Assembly (NCBI GenBank): GCA_963682025.1
Contig: OY821518.1
Location: 236,446,152-236,510,151, forward strand
Length of the DNA: 64,000 nucleotides
Reading direction: 5' to 3'
Origin: Cordilura impudica
Lineage: Eukaryota; Arthropoda; Insecta; Diptera; Scathophagidae
How positions within the stretch are numbered: position 1 is the stretch's first letter; every line of letters begins with the position of its first letter. Made by a program: the position numbers and the translations under genes. Below the pieces are notes generated by a model that was not told the origin of the DNA, searched no databases, and worked only from the letters and a program-made list of their open reading frames with translations. Shown piece by piece: positions 12,926 through 22,665 of this stretch.

Positions 12926-13423
12926 TATTAATATCTGGACCATTTTAGCGAAGAATCATTTGATTTTTTTTTAATTATCGTATGATTTCTAACGTCCCAA
13001 AACATTCTATGGGTCTTATAACGCCGCACAGTGGACCATTTCACAAGAAGGCGGTCAAAAATCCATAACTTTTAATTGGATTGGAGTTTTGATATGCGGT
13101 TTTCTTTGTTTGGTAGTTGGGACTTTAGCTTTTTTGCTATAAAACGTAAATATCGACCGATAATAAAAAAAGTTATGGGGGGTTTAAAACAAATTTTCAT
13201 TTTTAGTTGAATTTTAGTACAAAAGTGAAATGTTAAAGGTTTAAAAAAGGTTTTTTTTTTATATAATGTCTTATTTTTTCAGTTAATTTTACAACTAATA
13301 CTTTTAAAAAATTGTTTAAGTTAAATTTTGTCAGAAAATGCCAAACTTTGGCCCCGTAAACTTTTTAGTCCTAATATTCACAATGGCCAAAGGTTGGCTT
13401 TTTTGAAAGATCCCGAGTTCAAA

Positions 13424-13760
13424 TCTATAATATTAATAGGCTAGGCGATTTTTTGTTACCGAAGTCTTGTTCTACCGTTTTAACCCGATTTTGACCAAAC
13501 GTATATTATTTGAAAGGTATTTCTTTTTAGCTGTTCACCAGATTTACAGATTTTTAAATTCTTTCCTTTATTTTGAGTAAATTGCATTTACATATGCTAT
13601 GTGTGTGTTTATTAAATTTGTTAATGTGTTTGTTAATGAGTTTGTTACCTTCATTCACAATAGTAATAAACCAAAAAAGTGTTGGTTTGTGAATTGGCTA
13701 AGTTGAAAAATAAAATTGCCTAGAAATAGCACTCGAATTTCGAGCGCTGGAATCTGCTAA
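13424..13760 (+). mobile_element. Non-autonomous Helitron H1 (337 bp)
   Basis: The 5' end is TCTATAATATTAATAGG. A terminal hairpin CTCGA-ATT-TCGAG lies about 15 bases before the 3' end CTAA. It sits between A and T with no target duplication, as established for Helitrons. The paralogous Transib at 47541-47550 reads straight across the junction (ag..aaaa|tataattt), so both ends are fixed to the base. A second member, H2, is at 62002-62382. Confidence 0.93.
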
Positions 13761-13986
13761 TATAATTTATTAAGCAGCGAACGTAACTTTTACGTATTGG
13801 TTCAAGATAAAGTCGTATGTTTTTACTTAAGTTAAAAATTTTTTTATTATCTTTTTAAATATTTCTATATCATTTTTTTTTTGTAAATTTATAAAATACA
13901 TAAATTCTTAAATCAAGAAAAATTGCTAACTATATAAAAAAAACAGAGTATAACTTATTGTTGGTGTACTGAAAAACTACTTTAAA

Positions 13987-14350
13987 TCAAACAATTTTAG
14001 TAAAGATTTCTTCTAAATACTCGTAGCCTTGATTTTCATCTTCTAGAAGTTGTTTAGCTTCTTTGTCAAATTCAGTAGAGGTAGTTTTCCATTTTCGACG
14101 AATGTTGGACATATATGGATCTGAAGTGCACAACAAAATAGTGATAAAATCTTCATAAGTGCAATATCTGGACATTTTTCTTGTGTCGTGTTCGCGAAAG
14201 AATCTGTAGTTTTTGCTCCTTTTTTCTTGCGCTTCTTCAGATGGATCTCCTATTGGTAGCATATTGTTTTGAATTATTTGTTCCTCATGTACAAAATTTT
14301 ATGAACTGTGGATGGCATATATCTCCAAGATTATTTTTCGTTATAAAGTA
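13987..14350 (-). pseudogene. Transib transposase C-terminal fragment (T2a)
   Basis: The minus-strand frame at 14262-13987 encodes the C-terminal part of a Transib/RAG1-like transposase, including P-I-G-D-P-S-E-E-A-Q-E-K-R-S-K. The glutamate of the Q-E-x-R motif aligns with the catalytic Glu of the DDE triad. It is followed by an R-K-M-S-R stretch and a SDPYMSN motif, and it ends with a natural stop at 13987. Upstream (14263-14350) homology continues in another frame ('PSTVHK..' region), so there is a frameshift near 14290. The two catalytic aspartates and the N-terminus are missing because the element is truncated. It closely resembles the T2b gene at 47813-49874. Confidence 0.8.
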
Positions 14351-14945
14351 TACTCGTATCTTCCCATTGTAATATCTATAATACAGTGTAACACAACCAA
14401 CATTCCGACGATGCTCCAATGTGGCAATAGAGGTGGTTACCCTACTATCATTGATAAGCACCAACGTCCTCCTTTGCAAATAGTCCAGGGGCTTCAAAAT
14501 AGCCCCTGCCTATATATGGGAGTTGTATTCCATTTTTAGTCGGATATAGGTGGCATAAATAGTAAGGGTGAAGTAATTCTTACACCGATTCAGGAAACCT
14601 AAGCACTTTAAAGTTTCTTTTGAAAATGTGTTTATTCCAACGGACATCACACCGAGTTCTCATGCCTAGAATATCAAGAGCATGCGATTCTTCAATATCT
14701 ACACCACCCAATGGATACAGACGACATTTATGACTCCATGGCTCGCCTATGGGTCAATAAACAACATTGGGTCTTACGAGCATTAAAATCAACCCTATTC
14801 ACTCGACCTCACTCAGAGATTGTCATGTCCCCCAATTGCTGTCGTCTGCAAAAGAGTAGACAGGAGAAGGAAAAAGAACAGAGCCTTACGGTATCCCTGC
14901 GTTTAACTGAAACTCTTCGAATGAGGTATCTGAGAAAACTAGATT
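14350..14945 (-). pseudogene. CR1/Jockey-type LINE reverse-transcriptase fragment
   Basis: Read on the minus strand, in pieces: E-stop-G-R-V-N-R-V-D-F-N-A-R-K-T-Q around 14830-14770 (a probable Trp to TGA change), then G-V-D-I-E-E-S-x-A-L-D-I-L-G-M-R near 14700-14640, and L-Q-R-R-x-L-V-L-I-N-D-S-R plus L-E-H-R-R-N-V-G-C-V near 14490-14370. These are the thumb and post-RT motifs of arthropod non-LTR elements of the CR1/Jockey type. Several frame changes and stops make it inactive. At 14350 it joins directly to Transib coding sequence, which creates a chimeric 70-residue frame (14497-14285) with no biological meaning. Confidence 0.7.
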
Positions 14946-15062
14946 TTGGTTTATGTTTATTTTCTATGCCCAATTAGTTGGACCTAAGACCAATACTTTA
15001 AACGCATCCTATAGAGTATCACATAGTCGGTATAGACCGATTATAATTTTCTTACTTGCTTT
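14945..15062 (-). mobile_element. HINE family B, 5'-end fragment
   Basis: Contains the B-family outer end in reverse: 'cccaattagttgg..', a decayed palindrome 'tagtcggtatagaccgatta' and 'ttttcttacttg'. Only the first ~115 bp are present. Confidence 0.75.
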
Positions 15063-15440
15063 TAATGAACTCCATATAAAATGCATTTTATATATGATGT
15101 CTATACACCAGATTTGATGACCATTTAAATATGGAATACGAAGACGGTTTCTTTCTCAAATTGTCTAATATCGCATTCGTATTGCGGAAGTTACCTTCTT
15201 CCGAAGATTCACTGTATCGGTGGCAATACTCCCAAACTACTTTAAAGCACAAACACTTGCACATAAAAAAAAATTGATATTTTGCAAGACAAGTTATTCA
15301 GCTGTTTCTCATCAGTAAAAAGAAGAGTAGATATGTAAATAATTACAGCAGTATAAATATATATGTAAATATTTGCTAAACATATTGTGCAATTCCAAAA
15401 CTTCGTTCATTAATATGTAAAATAAAGCTCAATTTTTTAA
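15063..15440. other. Unassigned spacer
   Basis: No gene or terminus could be supported. It may include 5' sequence of the adjacent RTE relic, but I cannot show that. Confidence 0.4.
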
Positions 15441-16191
15441 TGGCTCATCAACCCCGTTTTGTAACCGTACCAACCAGGCTGAAAATTTGATGATATTTAC
15501 TCTTTGTAAACCTAGAAGGGAAATATCAACTGATCCCCATACGAGTATTGAACTAGTGGCGGCCTTAAATAAAATGAAGAATAGGGTCCGATAAAATCTC
15601 TGCAGAGCTTTTAAAATATGGTTCTGATACATTAGCAGAATGCATTGTAAGAACTGGTGTGATAGTAAATGCTATAGGTTAAGTGATGGCAACCTTAATA
15701 TGCGAATCTCGCCAAAACGAACAAGCTGGGTTTAGGTCTAGACTATTCTGTGTTGATCATATGAATACTCTAAGCATAATAATTGAGCAATCAGAAGTGT
15801 ACAACACACATTTATATCTGCATTTCGTAGATGATAACTTTCGACACAATAACCCGAAACTCTATGGGGCCTGCACTAATTGCCAAAATAATACCGGAAG
15901 AAATCTTCACCCTACTACTCGAACTCCACAAAGATGCACAGTGTAGGGTTGCGAAAGTCAAACTTTCACAACTGCTACTGGCGTTTTGCAAGTTTAAACC
16001 TGTCTCCAATACTATTTATTTTACTTCTAGACTGTGTAATGGAACAAACCAGCCGGAAGGTCCCTATCGGCATTCGTTGGAATATTGCAGATATTGACTA
16101 TGCATATGATATCTGTATAATGGCCCAACGTAAACGCTAATAAAGTAGGATTAAGAATAAACTTTAAAAAGACAAAGCTAATGAGTATCGG

Positions 16192-16203
16192 TAATTTACA
16201 CCA
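16192..16203 (+). repeat. SINE target-site duplication, left copy
   Basis: TAATTTACACCA, repeated exactly at 16402-16413. Confidence 0.9.
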
Positions 16204-16401
16204 TATAAGCACCCCAGAAGGTGAGTAGGTAGCGTGCTCGCCTATCATGCGGGGGTCGTGGGTTCGATTCCCACCAGAGACTTTGGTCTATCGCTGCAAA
16301 AACCGCCAAATGGTTTTTGTCACCCGGCTTATCCCTGGACCCAAATTAGAATACAAATTTACTTTGTATTGTAATTAATATAAAATAAAAAAAAAATAAA
16401 A
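16204..16401 (+). mobile_element. tRNA-derived SINE (198 bp)
   Basis: Carries a perfect pol III B box, GGTTCGATTCC (about 16260), and an A-box-like 'taggtagcgtg' about 33 bases upstream. A tRNA-unrelated body and an A-rich tail ending in 'aaaaaaaaataaa' follow. It is flanked by a 12-bp exact duplication (16192-16203 and 16402-16413). It lies inside the RTE relic, whose reading continues on both sides. A cloverleaf gene is unlikely because the 5' half does not pair as a tRNA acceptor stem. Confidence 0.88.
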
Positions 16402-16413
16402 TAATTTACACCA
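16402..16413 (+). repeat. SINE target-site duplication, right copy
   Basis: Exact copy of TAATTTACACCA at 16192-16203. Confidence 0.9.
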
Positions 16414-16530
16414 CTTTTCGTTGATGGTACCGAAATTGGAGACATAGAAACCTTCAACAACGTTGTTTATAAAATTTCCAAAGAAGATGGATCCGTCGCT
16501 GATACTGGTATACTATAAATAGGGCAGGTA

Positions 16531-16793
16531 TTGCATTCCTTAAGTTGCACAACTGGTATTGCAAGAGCTGCATTTGACTGGTACGCGTATCCTCATGATC
16601 AGCGTCGGCTAGCATACGTTGCTTTCGAAGAGAATTTGAATCAGCTCGAAAAACCTGAAACGGACTCAAGCACATTTGTAGAGATATAAAGTAAATATTA
16701 AATGGGAACTTTTTAAATAAATGATAATATATTTTTGAATAAATGAATAAAGAACATATATTTATATATATATGTATATATATATATATATTA
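16531..16793 (+). other. Orphan open segment and TA array
   Basis: About 45 codons (roughly 16547-16690) read openly on the plus strand, containing F-D-W-Y-A-Y-P-H-D-Q-R-R-L-A-Y-V-A-F-E-E before a stop. The composition is less AT-biased than its surroundings. I do not recognise it; it could be a captured exon or further LINE sequence. A (TA)n run at 16769-16792 abuts element Z. Confidence 0.35.
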
Positions 16794-17258
16794 GGCCGGG
16801 TCGATTTGTGGGAAGGCCAAAAATCGCCCATTGCTGAGTGAAAATCGTGTTCTAGGGATCAAAATAAGAAACTTTGCTGAAGGAACCATACCTCTAAAAC
16901 GAATTCTGATGTCTCAGAATTTGGGTCGAACTTTTGGGTAGGGGCAAATTTTGAAAAATCCCACTTTGACCCATTTAGGGTGCTCCAATCGAGTCCAAAT
17001 GTATGACCGACCCCCACTAACTTTGGAGGCCCGACCCACCAATGCCAGTGGCACACCCCCTGGAACTCCCCTGTGGGGTTCCCCATATAAACATTTCAAA
17101 AAATCGCCAGTTTTGGCACTTTACATGAAAAAATCAGCGAAATGCCCATGTTTTTTCTTTTTGGAGTTTATTTTTCTCTTTAGAAATTTATTTAGTCAGA
17201 AAATATGTAAATGAAAAAATGAATTTAACTTAGTAGTAGAAAAGAAATTAAAAAAAAT
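16794..17258 (+). repeat. Element Z left terminal inverted repeat
   Basis: Mirrors 20077-20566. It includes the conserved block 'gtgggtcgggcctcc' (complement) and 'gccactggca'. Confidence 0.85.
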
Positions 17259-17274
17259 TTATTAGAAATTAGCG

Positions 17275-17650
17275 TTTTTTACAACCCTTTTAAAACCAAG
17301 GCATCACTGTGATGCATTTGCATGTCGTAAACTTAGTTGTGTGGGTTTTTTATTCAACCCTTTTAAAAAATGAACGTATCACTGTGACACAATTGCAGGT
17401 CGTAAAATTGCTTGCGTGGGTATTTTAAGCCACCACAAGACCTACTTAAGAAATGAAGGTTGTTTTTACAACCCTTTTTATGAGTTTTTTATGGCACTTT
17501 CTTAAGAAATGCGCGTTTTTTGCAACCATTTTAACAATTAAGGTATCACTGTAATGCACCGCAACCCTTTTAAAAAATGAACGTATCACTGTGACACAAT
17601 TGCAGGTCGTAAAATTGCTTGTGTGGGTTTTTAAGCCACCACAAGATACA
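17275..17650. repeat. Subterminal repeats upstream of the Z gene
   Basis: Three imperfect copies (about 17280, 17358 and 17565) of a ~75-85 bp block containing CAACCCTTTTAAAA, TATCACTGTGA and GCAGGTCGTAAAATTGCTTG. They sit between the left TIR and the gene, where transposase-binding or promoter repeats are usual; that role is inference. Confidence 0.65.
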
Positions 17651-17703
17651 CCAGGTAGAATTGAAATTACCATTTCATTCTTATTACCTCGTCTCGTAGA
17701 CCG

Positions 17704-17710
17704 TATATAA
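17704..17710 (+). promoter_or_regulatory. Possible TATA box of the Z gene
   Basis: TATATAA lies 125 bases before the chosen ATG at 17835 and downstream of the subterminal repeats. It is weak evidence in AT-rich DNA. Confidence 0.3.
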
Positions 17711-17834
17711 CGCAACAGTTTTTGTGAATGCATTAAGTCGTTGTGAAGAACTCAAAGTGTGAAGTGCTAAGTTCAGATAAAAAAATATTTAAAAAAAAAT
17801 AATAAGTGAAGTGACCAATCCAAATCAGTTTACA

Positions 17835-20076
17835 ATGAATCCACCATCGTCTACACCGCAAGATGAAGCAACAACTATCGAAAACCCAATGAGTCATATA
17901 CCCAAACATGATGTTACTGTTTTTGGTGTGTCTACTGATTTGACTGATCTTAATTTACCAACCCATCTGGATATCTTGAGATATTATTTTTACTTAAGTG
18001 AACGTGCTAAAACAGAACAAAAAAAGTTTTCCTATAAATCATTCACTATTCAAGTACAAGATAAGTTGATTGGAATTTGGGAAAAACTTGGTATGGAAAT
18101 AATGCTGAAAAAAAGTGTATGTAATAAATTGAATAGATTGCTTGACAAATATCCAGACCAAATCAAGAGAAGAAACAAAACCCAACAATTTACAGAGTAT
18201 GTAAAATCTCTGGAAACAATTTTTTACATTGGAACATGTAAATGCGATTTGAAGGCAGCTTCATGTGCATGCGGCTTGGTTCCCGAACGCCTCAAAAAGT
18301 TTATGCACGATCAACATAATCAGAGAAGACTAACAATGGATGCATTTGTGATGGAAATTGAAGACCAAGGAGCAACGTGTATGTCATCAATGCCAACATA
18401 CCAAGATCCCGATGATTCAACATACGCACCGCCACCGGTTCAAGAATATATGGATAGAAACACAAGTTCACAATACACAGAGAGATACGATTGTTTTAAC
18501 TTTGCCTTGGTATGTGACAGATTTGGTGTGCTGATAGAGTAGCATCAGCATTGGGAACCGCTCTTTTTCAAGATTTTAAAATTAAAGATAAGCATGGGAA
18601 ACCTCTCATCATGGATAAATCGAAAGTTCGCAGAGAAAAAGAGAAATACAGACAAGAAGTGCTTCGCAAACGGTTAAATGATACCAATTTGTTAGCGTTT
18701 TCATTCGATGGCAGAAAAGATGATACTTTAACGATAGATAAAATTGATGAGAAGTATCATACTAGGATGGTAAAAGAACCTCATCTTGTTATTTTGAGAG
18801 AACCCAATTCTGAATTGATTGGTTACGTAAGACTGGAACATGAAACCGCTGAATACAAAACAACCAAATTAAATGATTTTTTCAACGATAAAAATATATC
18901 ACTGGATGCATTAATTGGAATATGCACTGACGGTGAACCAACAAACACTGGCCCACACGGTGGAATTATACGACGATTCGAATTGCTGTTAAAAAGACCA
19001 TTGCATTGGTTCGTTTGCCTTCTACACTTCAACGAACTGTTTCGGCATTTGTTTGAAGCTTTGGATAAATCAACCAGCACTGGACCGAGATCGGCAACCG
19101 GAAAACTGAGCCGTCAAATCGAAACTTGTGAAACTCTTCCGGTATGTTATTGCTATCACTCGTTTATTATAATTGTCAACCATTATTAATAATTTTATTA
19201 TTATATATTTTCAGGTGGTGGACGACTTCCCGAAAATAGAGTTGCAAAATATGCCCCCTGCTCCAGAAAAAATTTAATTTTCCACCGATTCGAAGTACTT
19301 ATACGACATGGCCCATGCAATTTCTAGCGGCGTGGTTTCGGTGGATCTGGCTAACATCAAACCAGGGATAATTGTACATTCTCGGTGGCTCACCAAGGCT
19401 AGCGGCCTTATTATTACGATTATATGTGACAACGGAAAATCCAGATGCAAATTTAAGAATTCTGGTTGAATTCATAATTAAATGTTATGTGCCAATGTAC
19501 TTCAATATCAAGTATTTCAGCTCTGCCGTGTACAACAGTGCATTATTTTTCAAGTTCATTGGTTGGTCACGATTTCTAGAACCTCGTTTACGCTAAATTG
19601 TCAATCAAGTAATTAAAGATAATTCATATTATGCGCATTCGGAAAATATCTTGTTATCAATGTTGTTTGAGGATAGCAAAGAAAAGCGCGATTGTGCTAT
19701 CAAGAAAATTCTACGCTATCGAACCGATGTTGACGACCCAACGCAACTTAGAGTTTATAATAAACCAGATATAAACTTTAATTGCACAAGTTACACGGAA
19801 ATGATCAATATGAATGACATAAATAACGTATTTGAACCACCATTCACGCGAAGCATTCCGTACGATACATTGAAAGAATATTTAAATCAAGATGATCCAC
19901 CGTTTAATGATCCAAAAATTCCATCACACATACAAGGAACGGAACGACATGTTCAATTGCTAGCTAGCGTTTCCAAACGGGTTATACCGGAAAATGTAGA
20001 GGCTGTTATGGCAACGACATTAGAGAGCCGTGCGAAATTGCCCAGACTTGAAAGTAAAAAAGACTTCAAACAATAA
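17835..20076 (+). pseudogene. Element Z transposase-like gene (spliced, disrupted)
   Basis: The ATG at 17835 (MNPPSS..) is preferred over the upstream GTG. The N-terminal part has F-Y-I-G-T-C-K-C-D, C-A-C-G and K-K-F-M-H-D-Q-H-N-Q-R. A 1-base loss near 18530 shifts the frame at C-D-R-F-G-V. The core contains F-S-F-D-G-R, I-G-I-C-T-D-G-E-P-T-N-T-G and W-F-V-C-L-L-H-F-N-E-L. A 73-nt intron (19142-19214; GTATGT...TTTTCAG) follows. Then come an in-frame stop near 19276, a frameshift near 19390, another stop at 19594, and a C-terminus with G-T-E-R-H-V-Q-L-L and S-R-A-K-L-P. From memory it resembles a family of uncharacterised transposase-like proteins in arthropods and cnidarians. The D, D and E above are plausible catalytic residues, but that is inference. 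Confidence 0.7.
19142..19214 (+). other. Intron in the Z gene (73 nt)
   Basis: The donor GTATGT and acceptor TTTTCAG join L-P to V-V-D-D-F-P in frame. The length is typical of short dipteran introns. Confidence 0.7.
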
Positions 20077-20566
20077 TATTTTTTAATTTCTTTTCTATAA
20101 CTAACTTTAATTAATTTTTTCATTTACATATGTTCTGACTAAATAAATTTCTTAAGAGAAAAAAAATAAATAAAATAAATAAATAAATAATAAATATAAA
20201 TAATATAAATAAATAAATAAAAATAAAGAAAAAAAACATAGGCATTTCGCTGATTTTTTCATGTAAAGTGCCAAAACTGGCGATTTTTTGAAATGTTTGT
20301 ATGGGGAACCCCCAGGGGAGTTCCAGGGGGTGTGCCACTGGCATGGGTGGGTCGGGGCTCCAAAGTTAGTGGGGGTCGGTCATACATTTGGACTCGATTG
20401 GAGCACTCTAAATGGGTCAAAGTGGGATTTTTCAAAATTTGCCCCTACCCAAAAGTTCGACCCAAATTCTGGGACATCAGAATTCGTTTTAGAGGTATGG
20501 TTGCTTCGGCAAAGTTTCTTATTTTGATCCCTAGAATACGATTTTCTCTGAAAAATCGACCCGCCC
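20077..20566 (-). repeat. Element Z right terminal inverted repeat
   Basis: Inverted copy of 16794-17258. It differs mainly by an AAAT/AAATA-rich insertion at 20159-20232. Confidence 0.85.
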
Positions 20567-21099
20567 TAATACATATATATTTGAGCAGGTCAAATTGTAG
20601 GGCGCCTAATATATATGGGGCGTTTCATGTCAAGTGACCCAACTTTTGAAACTGATGTCTTCCGATCGGGATGAAATTTGCACCTAGATTAGTCCTATTG
20701 GATAGTAGTTTAGACATAATTTTTCAACAAGATCGGTCAAGAACTCTCTCAGTTAGAGGTGTTTTTCTCATCCATGTAACTTTTTAGCTATTGTTCTTAG
20801 CAAAATTTTTCCCAAATTGTTTGGATAGCTATTTCTTCATTCTTTTGAAAAAAAATTTAAAAAAATAAAAAAATATTTTTGACTTTTTTTTTTGCAAAAT
20901 CAAAAAATTTTTTGAAAATAATTTGTAACTAAGACAACGGTCTTAAATTTTTAGCATATGCACTATTTTTAATTTTTGCCTAATTGTGTGCAAGTGTTTC
21001 TAAAACCTTAAAAATAAAACGTATACTGAGAAACTAGACAAATTAACCTTTCCGAAGGTATGTAACATACCTAACTAAAATTTCATACCTTCGATACTG

Positions 21100-21445
21100 T
21101 AATACCCCAGGAAAAATTTCGTAATAGCAGCTCATTGATTTGTGCATTACCAATAATGACCTACCCCGGACCACTGCATTACTTCTAATGTGAAAATGAG
21201 GCGTTACTAATAATGTGTTATACAGCTACTTATATTTCATGCCAGCTCCTTGCATATTGCATTACTTTGAAAGTGAAAAGAAGGCTTTACTAATAATGTG
21301 TTATACAGCTAATGAGTTTCTAGGCAACTAGCTACCTCCAATGACATCCCCGTGTTAAAATAATGAGCTTATCAGGCAAACTTCAACCAGTTACTTCTCC
21401 TTCTAAAACCCATTATTTGGTAATGTTATTTTCCTGGGACCCGCA
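21100..21445. mobile_element. Candidate MITE inside element C copy 2
   Basis: Absent from the equivalent position of copy 1 (about 27510). It begins CCCAGGAAAA and ends TTTTCCTGGG, with an internal ~80-bp duplication that includes 'ctaataatgtgttatacagct' twice (about 21208 and 21290). No clear target duplication is seen, so the exact borders are uncertain. Confidence 0.45.
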
Positions 21446-21689
21446 ATATGTTAACCTCAGGAAAAAAAACACTTTTTTTCTACAGAAATGTTGAAAAATT
21501 ATTTGTTTTAATTATTTGTTATAATAATTAAATTAATATATAATAATAATAACAAAAATAAATAATTTATTAGATCCTTTTATAACATAACTATTTTTTT
21601 AATTAATTTATTGTAGCTGATGAAGTAATTAAGTTTTGTAAATTTTTAAATACCCATCTTTCATTCAGCTTATTTATCGTCTTTATTTG

Positions 21690-22600
21690 CTGCTTTTTTG
21701 CCAATCTTTTCTTGGCGTTACTAGGTTCAGCTGTTGATTTCGCTGCTGGTTTCTTTTTGGTTTTGGAAAGAAATCATATTGAGTAGAGGCAGAAAAATTG
21801 GGGTCTTACATCGACAAGCGGTATAAAAGCATGGTATTGAGCGGTGCCATCGATTGTTATGGTGTTTTCAATGTTTATTGATGATCCTCTTTGCTATTAA
21901 AAACTATTTTCGTTTCATTACAATAATTCTTTGCCCAGTGGAATAAAGCAGTCGCATCGAAGATGCGATCTTGATGAGAGAACTGGAGGCTATACGTCGC
22001 TGCATTTCTTTTAAGGTTTGCCCCAATACCATCACATGCTCCTTTACCATGAGCAGTAGGATGAAAATGCCACTCAGCTGGCATTCAAAAATCTTTTTAA
22101 TGAGCTATAAGATTTGCGAAGCTACTTTTGTTTTTAAAAGGTTGACGAGCTACGTCCGAAACGTAGCATACCTTCTCTACTGTAAATTTAGATTTTAGAT
22201 ATTTTAGTATTATCTTCTGGTACTCATAAACTGCAACGATATCATGTTTTAAATCGTGGGATATGATTGCCACACTTTTGTGTGCCACTTTTTCATCTTT
22301 CATGCAGTAAATAACTACTGTTGCTTGGCTGTTATTGAAGTGGAAAGCTTGTATGGCACCCTGAAGAAAATATTTATAGTTTTCTGCGAAATCATATGAA
22401 ATAACGAATTCACCAGACTTCAAATGTATCTTCAAATCCTTGAAGAACAACTATTGCTCTTTGACTAAAAAGTCATGGGTTCCCAAGTTTAGCAATCCTG
22501 TACACATTTCTTCCACAAAATCATCCACATTTAAAGCTATTGTTTTCAATCTCTGAATCCAAGATTCAAATGATTTTTATTTACACATAAAAACAGATTT
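21690..22600 (-). pseudogene. Element C transposase-like gene, copy 2 (fragments)
   Basis: Minus-strand frames 22450-22097 and 22084-21875 encode consecutive parts of the protein seen in copy 1. They include F-V-I-S-Y-D-F-A-E-N-Y, F-H-F-N-N-S-Q-A-T, D-L-K-H-D-I-V-A-V, Y-V-S-D-V-A-R-Q-P-F-K-N-K and then A-E-W-H-F-H-P-T-A-H-G-K-G-A-C-D-G. This copy retains the Y-V-S-D..F-K-N-K segment that is damaged in copy 1, so the two copies complement each other for describing the family. The frames are separated by shifts and the N-terminus is missing. The product is not expected to be functional. Confidence 0.7.
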
Positions 22601-22665
22601 TTTAAAAATAGGTAAAAACACCTGTTTGTCCAAAATGTCAAATTATCTAACAAATAGCCGGGGGC

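Larger units (their letters stand above)
13027..14350 (-). mobile_element. Transib element T2, copy a (one end plus gene 3' part)
   Basis: Starts with CACAGTGGACCATTT, the heptamer-like terminus known for Transib/RAG-type elements, preceded by CGCCG. The next ~370 bp match the left part of the Transib at 47160-47540 closely, apart from a Helitron inserted at 13424-13760. The transposase gene reads on the minus strand. The copy stops abruptly at about 14350, inside the gene, where an unrelated reverse-transcriptase fragment begins, so its other terminus is lost. Confidence 0.8.
15440..16530 (+). pseudogene. RTE-type LINE reverse-transcriptase relic, split by a SINE
   Basis: Plus-strand fragments in three frames follow RT order. 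They are D-K-I-S-A-E-L-L-K-Y-G (15590), E-Q-A-G-F-R-S (about 15719), the aligned F-D-T-I-x-R-x-x-M-G-P-A-L region (15840), L-S-P-I-L-F-I-L-L-L-D-C-V-M and G-I-R-W-N (about 16000-16085), D-I-D-Y-A-Y-D-I-C (16095) and G-L-R-I-N-F-K-K-T-K-L-M-S (16150). After the SINE, F-V-D-G-T-E-I-G-D-I-E-T-F (16420) continues the same protein. This set is characteristic of the RTE clade. The catalytic Y-A-D-D box reads Y-A-Y-D, and several frameshifts are present, so it is long dead. Confidence 0.75.
16794..20566 (+). mobile_element. Element Z: DNA transposon with ~470-bp inverted ends
   Basis: The ends are GGCCGGGTCGATTT and its near-inverse AAATCGACCCGCCC, each next to a TA dinucleotide. The inverted similarity extends inward to about 17258 on the left and 20077 on the right, with small differences and an AAAT-rich expansion (20159-20232) in the right arm. 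One transposase-like gene with an intron fills the centre. The superfamily is unresolved: the long TIRs and TA flank do not by themselves identify it. Confidence 0.85.
20614..22665 (-). mobile_element. Element C, copy 2 (partial long-TIR transposon)
   Basis: The left end matches the left TIR of copy 1 at 26943 ('tttcatgtcaagtg..ccaacttttgaaac'). The right arm is reduced to a short 'acacctgtttgtccaaaatgtcaaat' remnant near 22620-22645, so most of the right TIR and the N-terminal part of the gene are deleted. A candidate MITE occupies about 21100-21445. Relative to copy 1 the body is otherwise collinear. Confidence 0.75.

Noticed and set aside
15683..16140. Overlapping short plus-strand ORFs as separate genes
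   Set aside because: They are consecutive frame-shifted pieces of one RTE-type reverse transcriptase.
16204..16290. Possible functional tRNA gene
   Set aside because: Only the B-box half is convincing; there is no acceptor stem pairing, and it sits in a SINE with an A-rich tail and target duplication.
16859..17214. ORFs in the GC-richer end of element Z, repeated at 20288-20637
   Set aside because: They lie in the terminal inverted repeats and appear on both strands because the two arms mirror each other.
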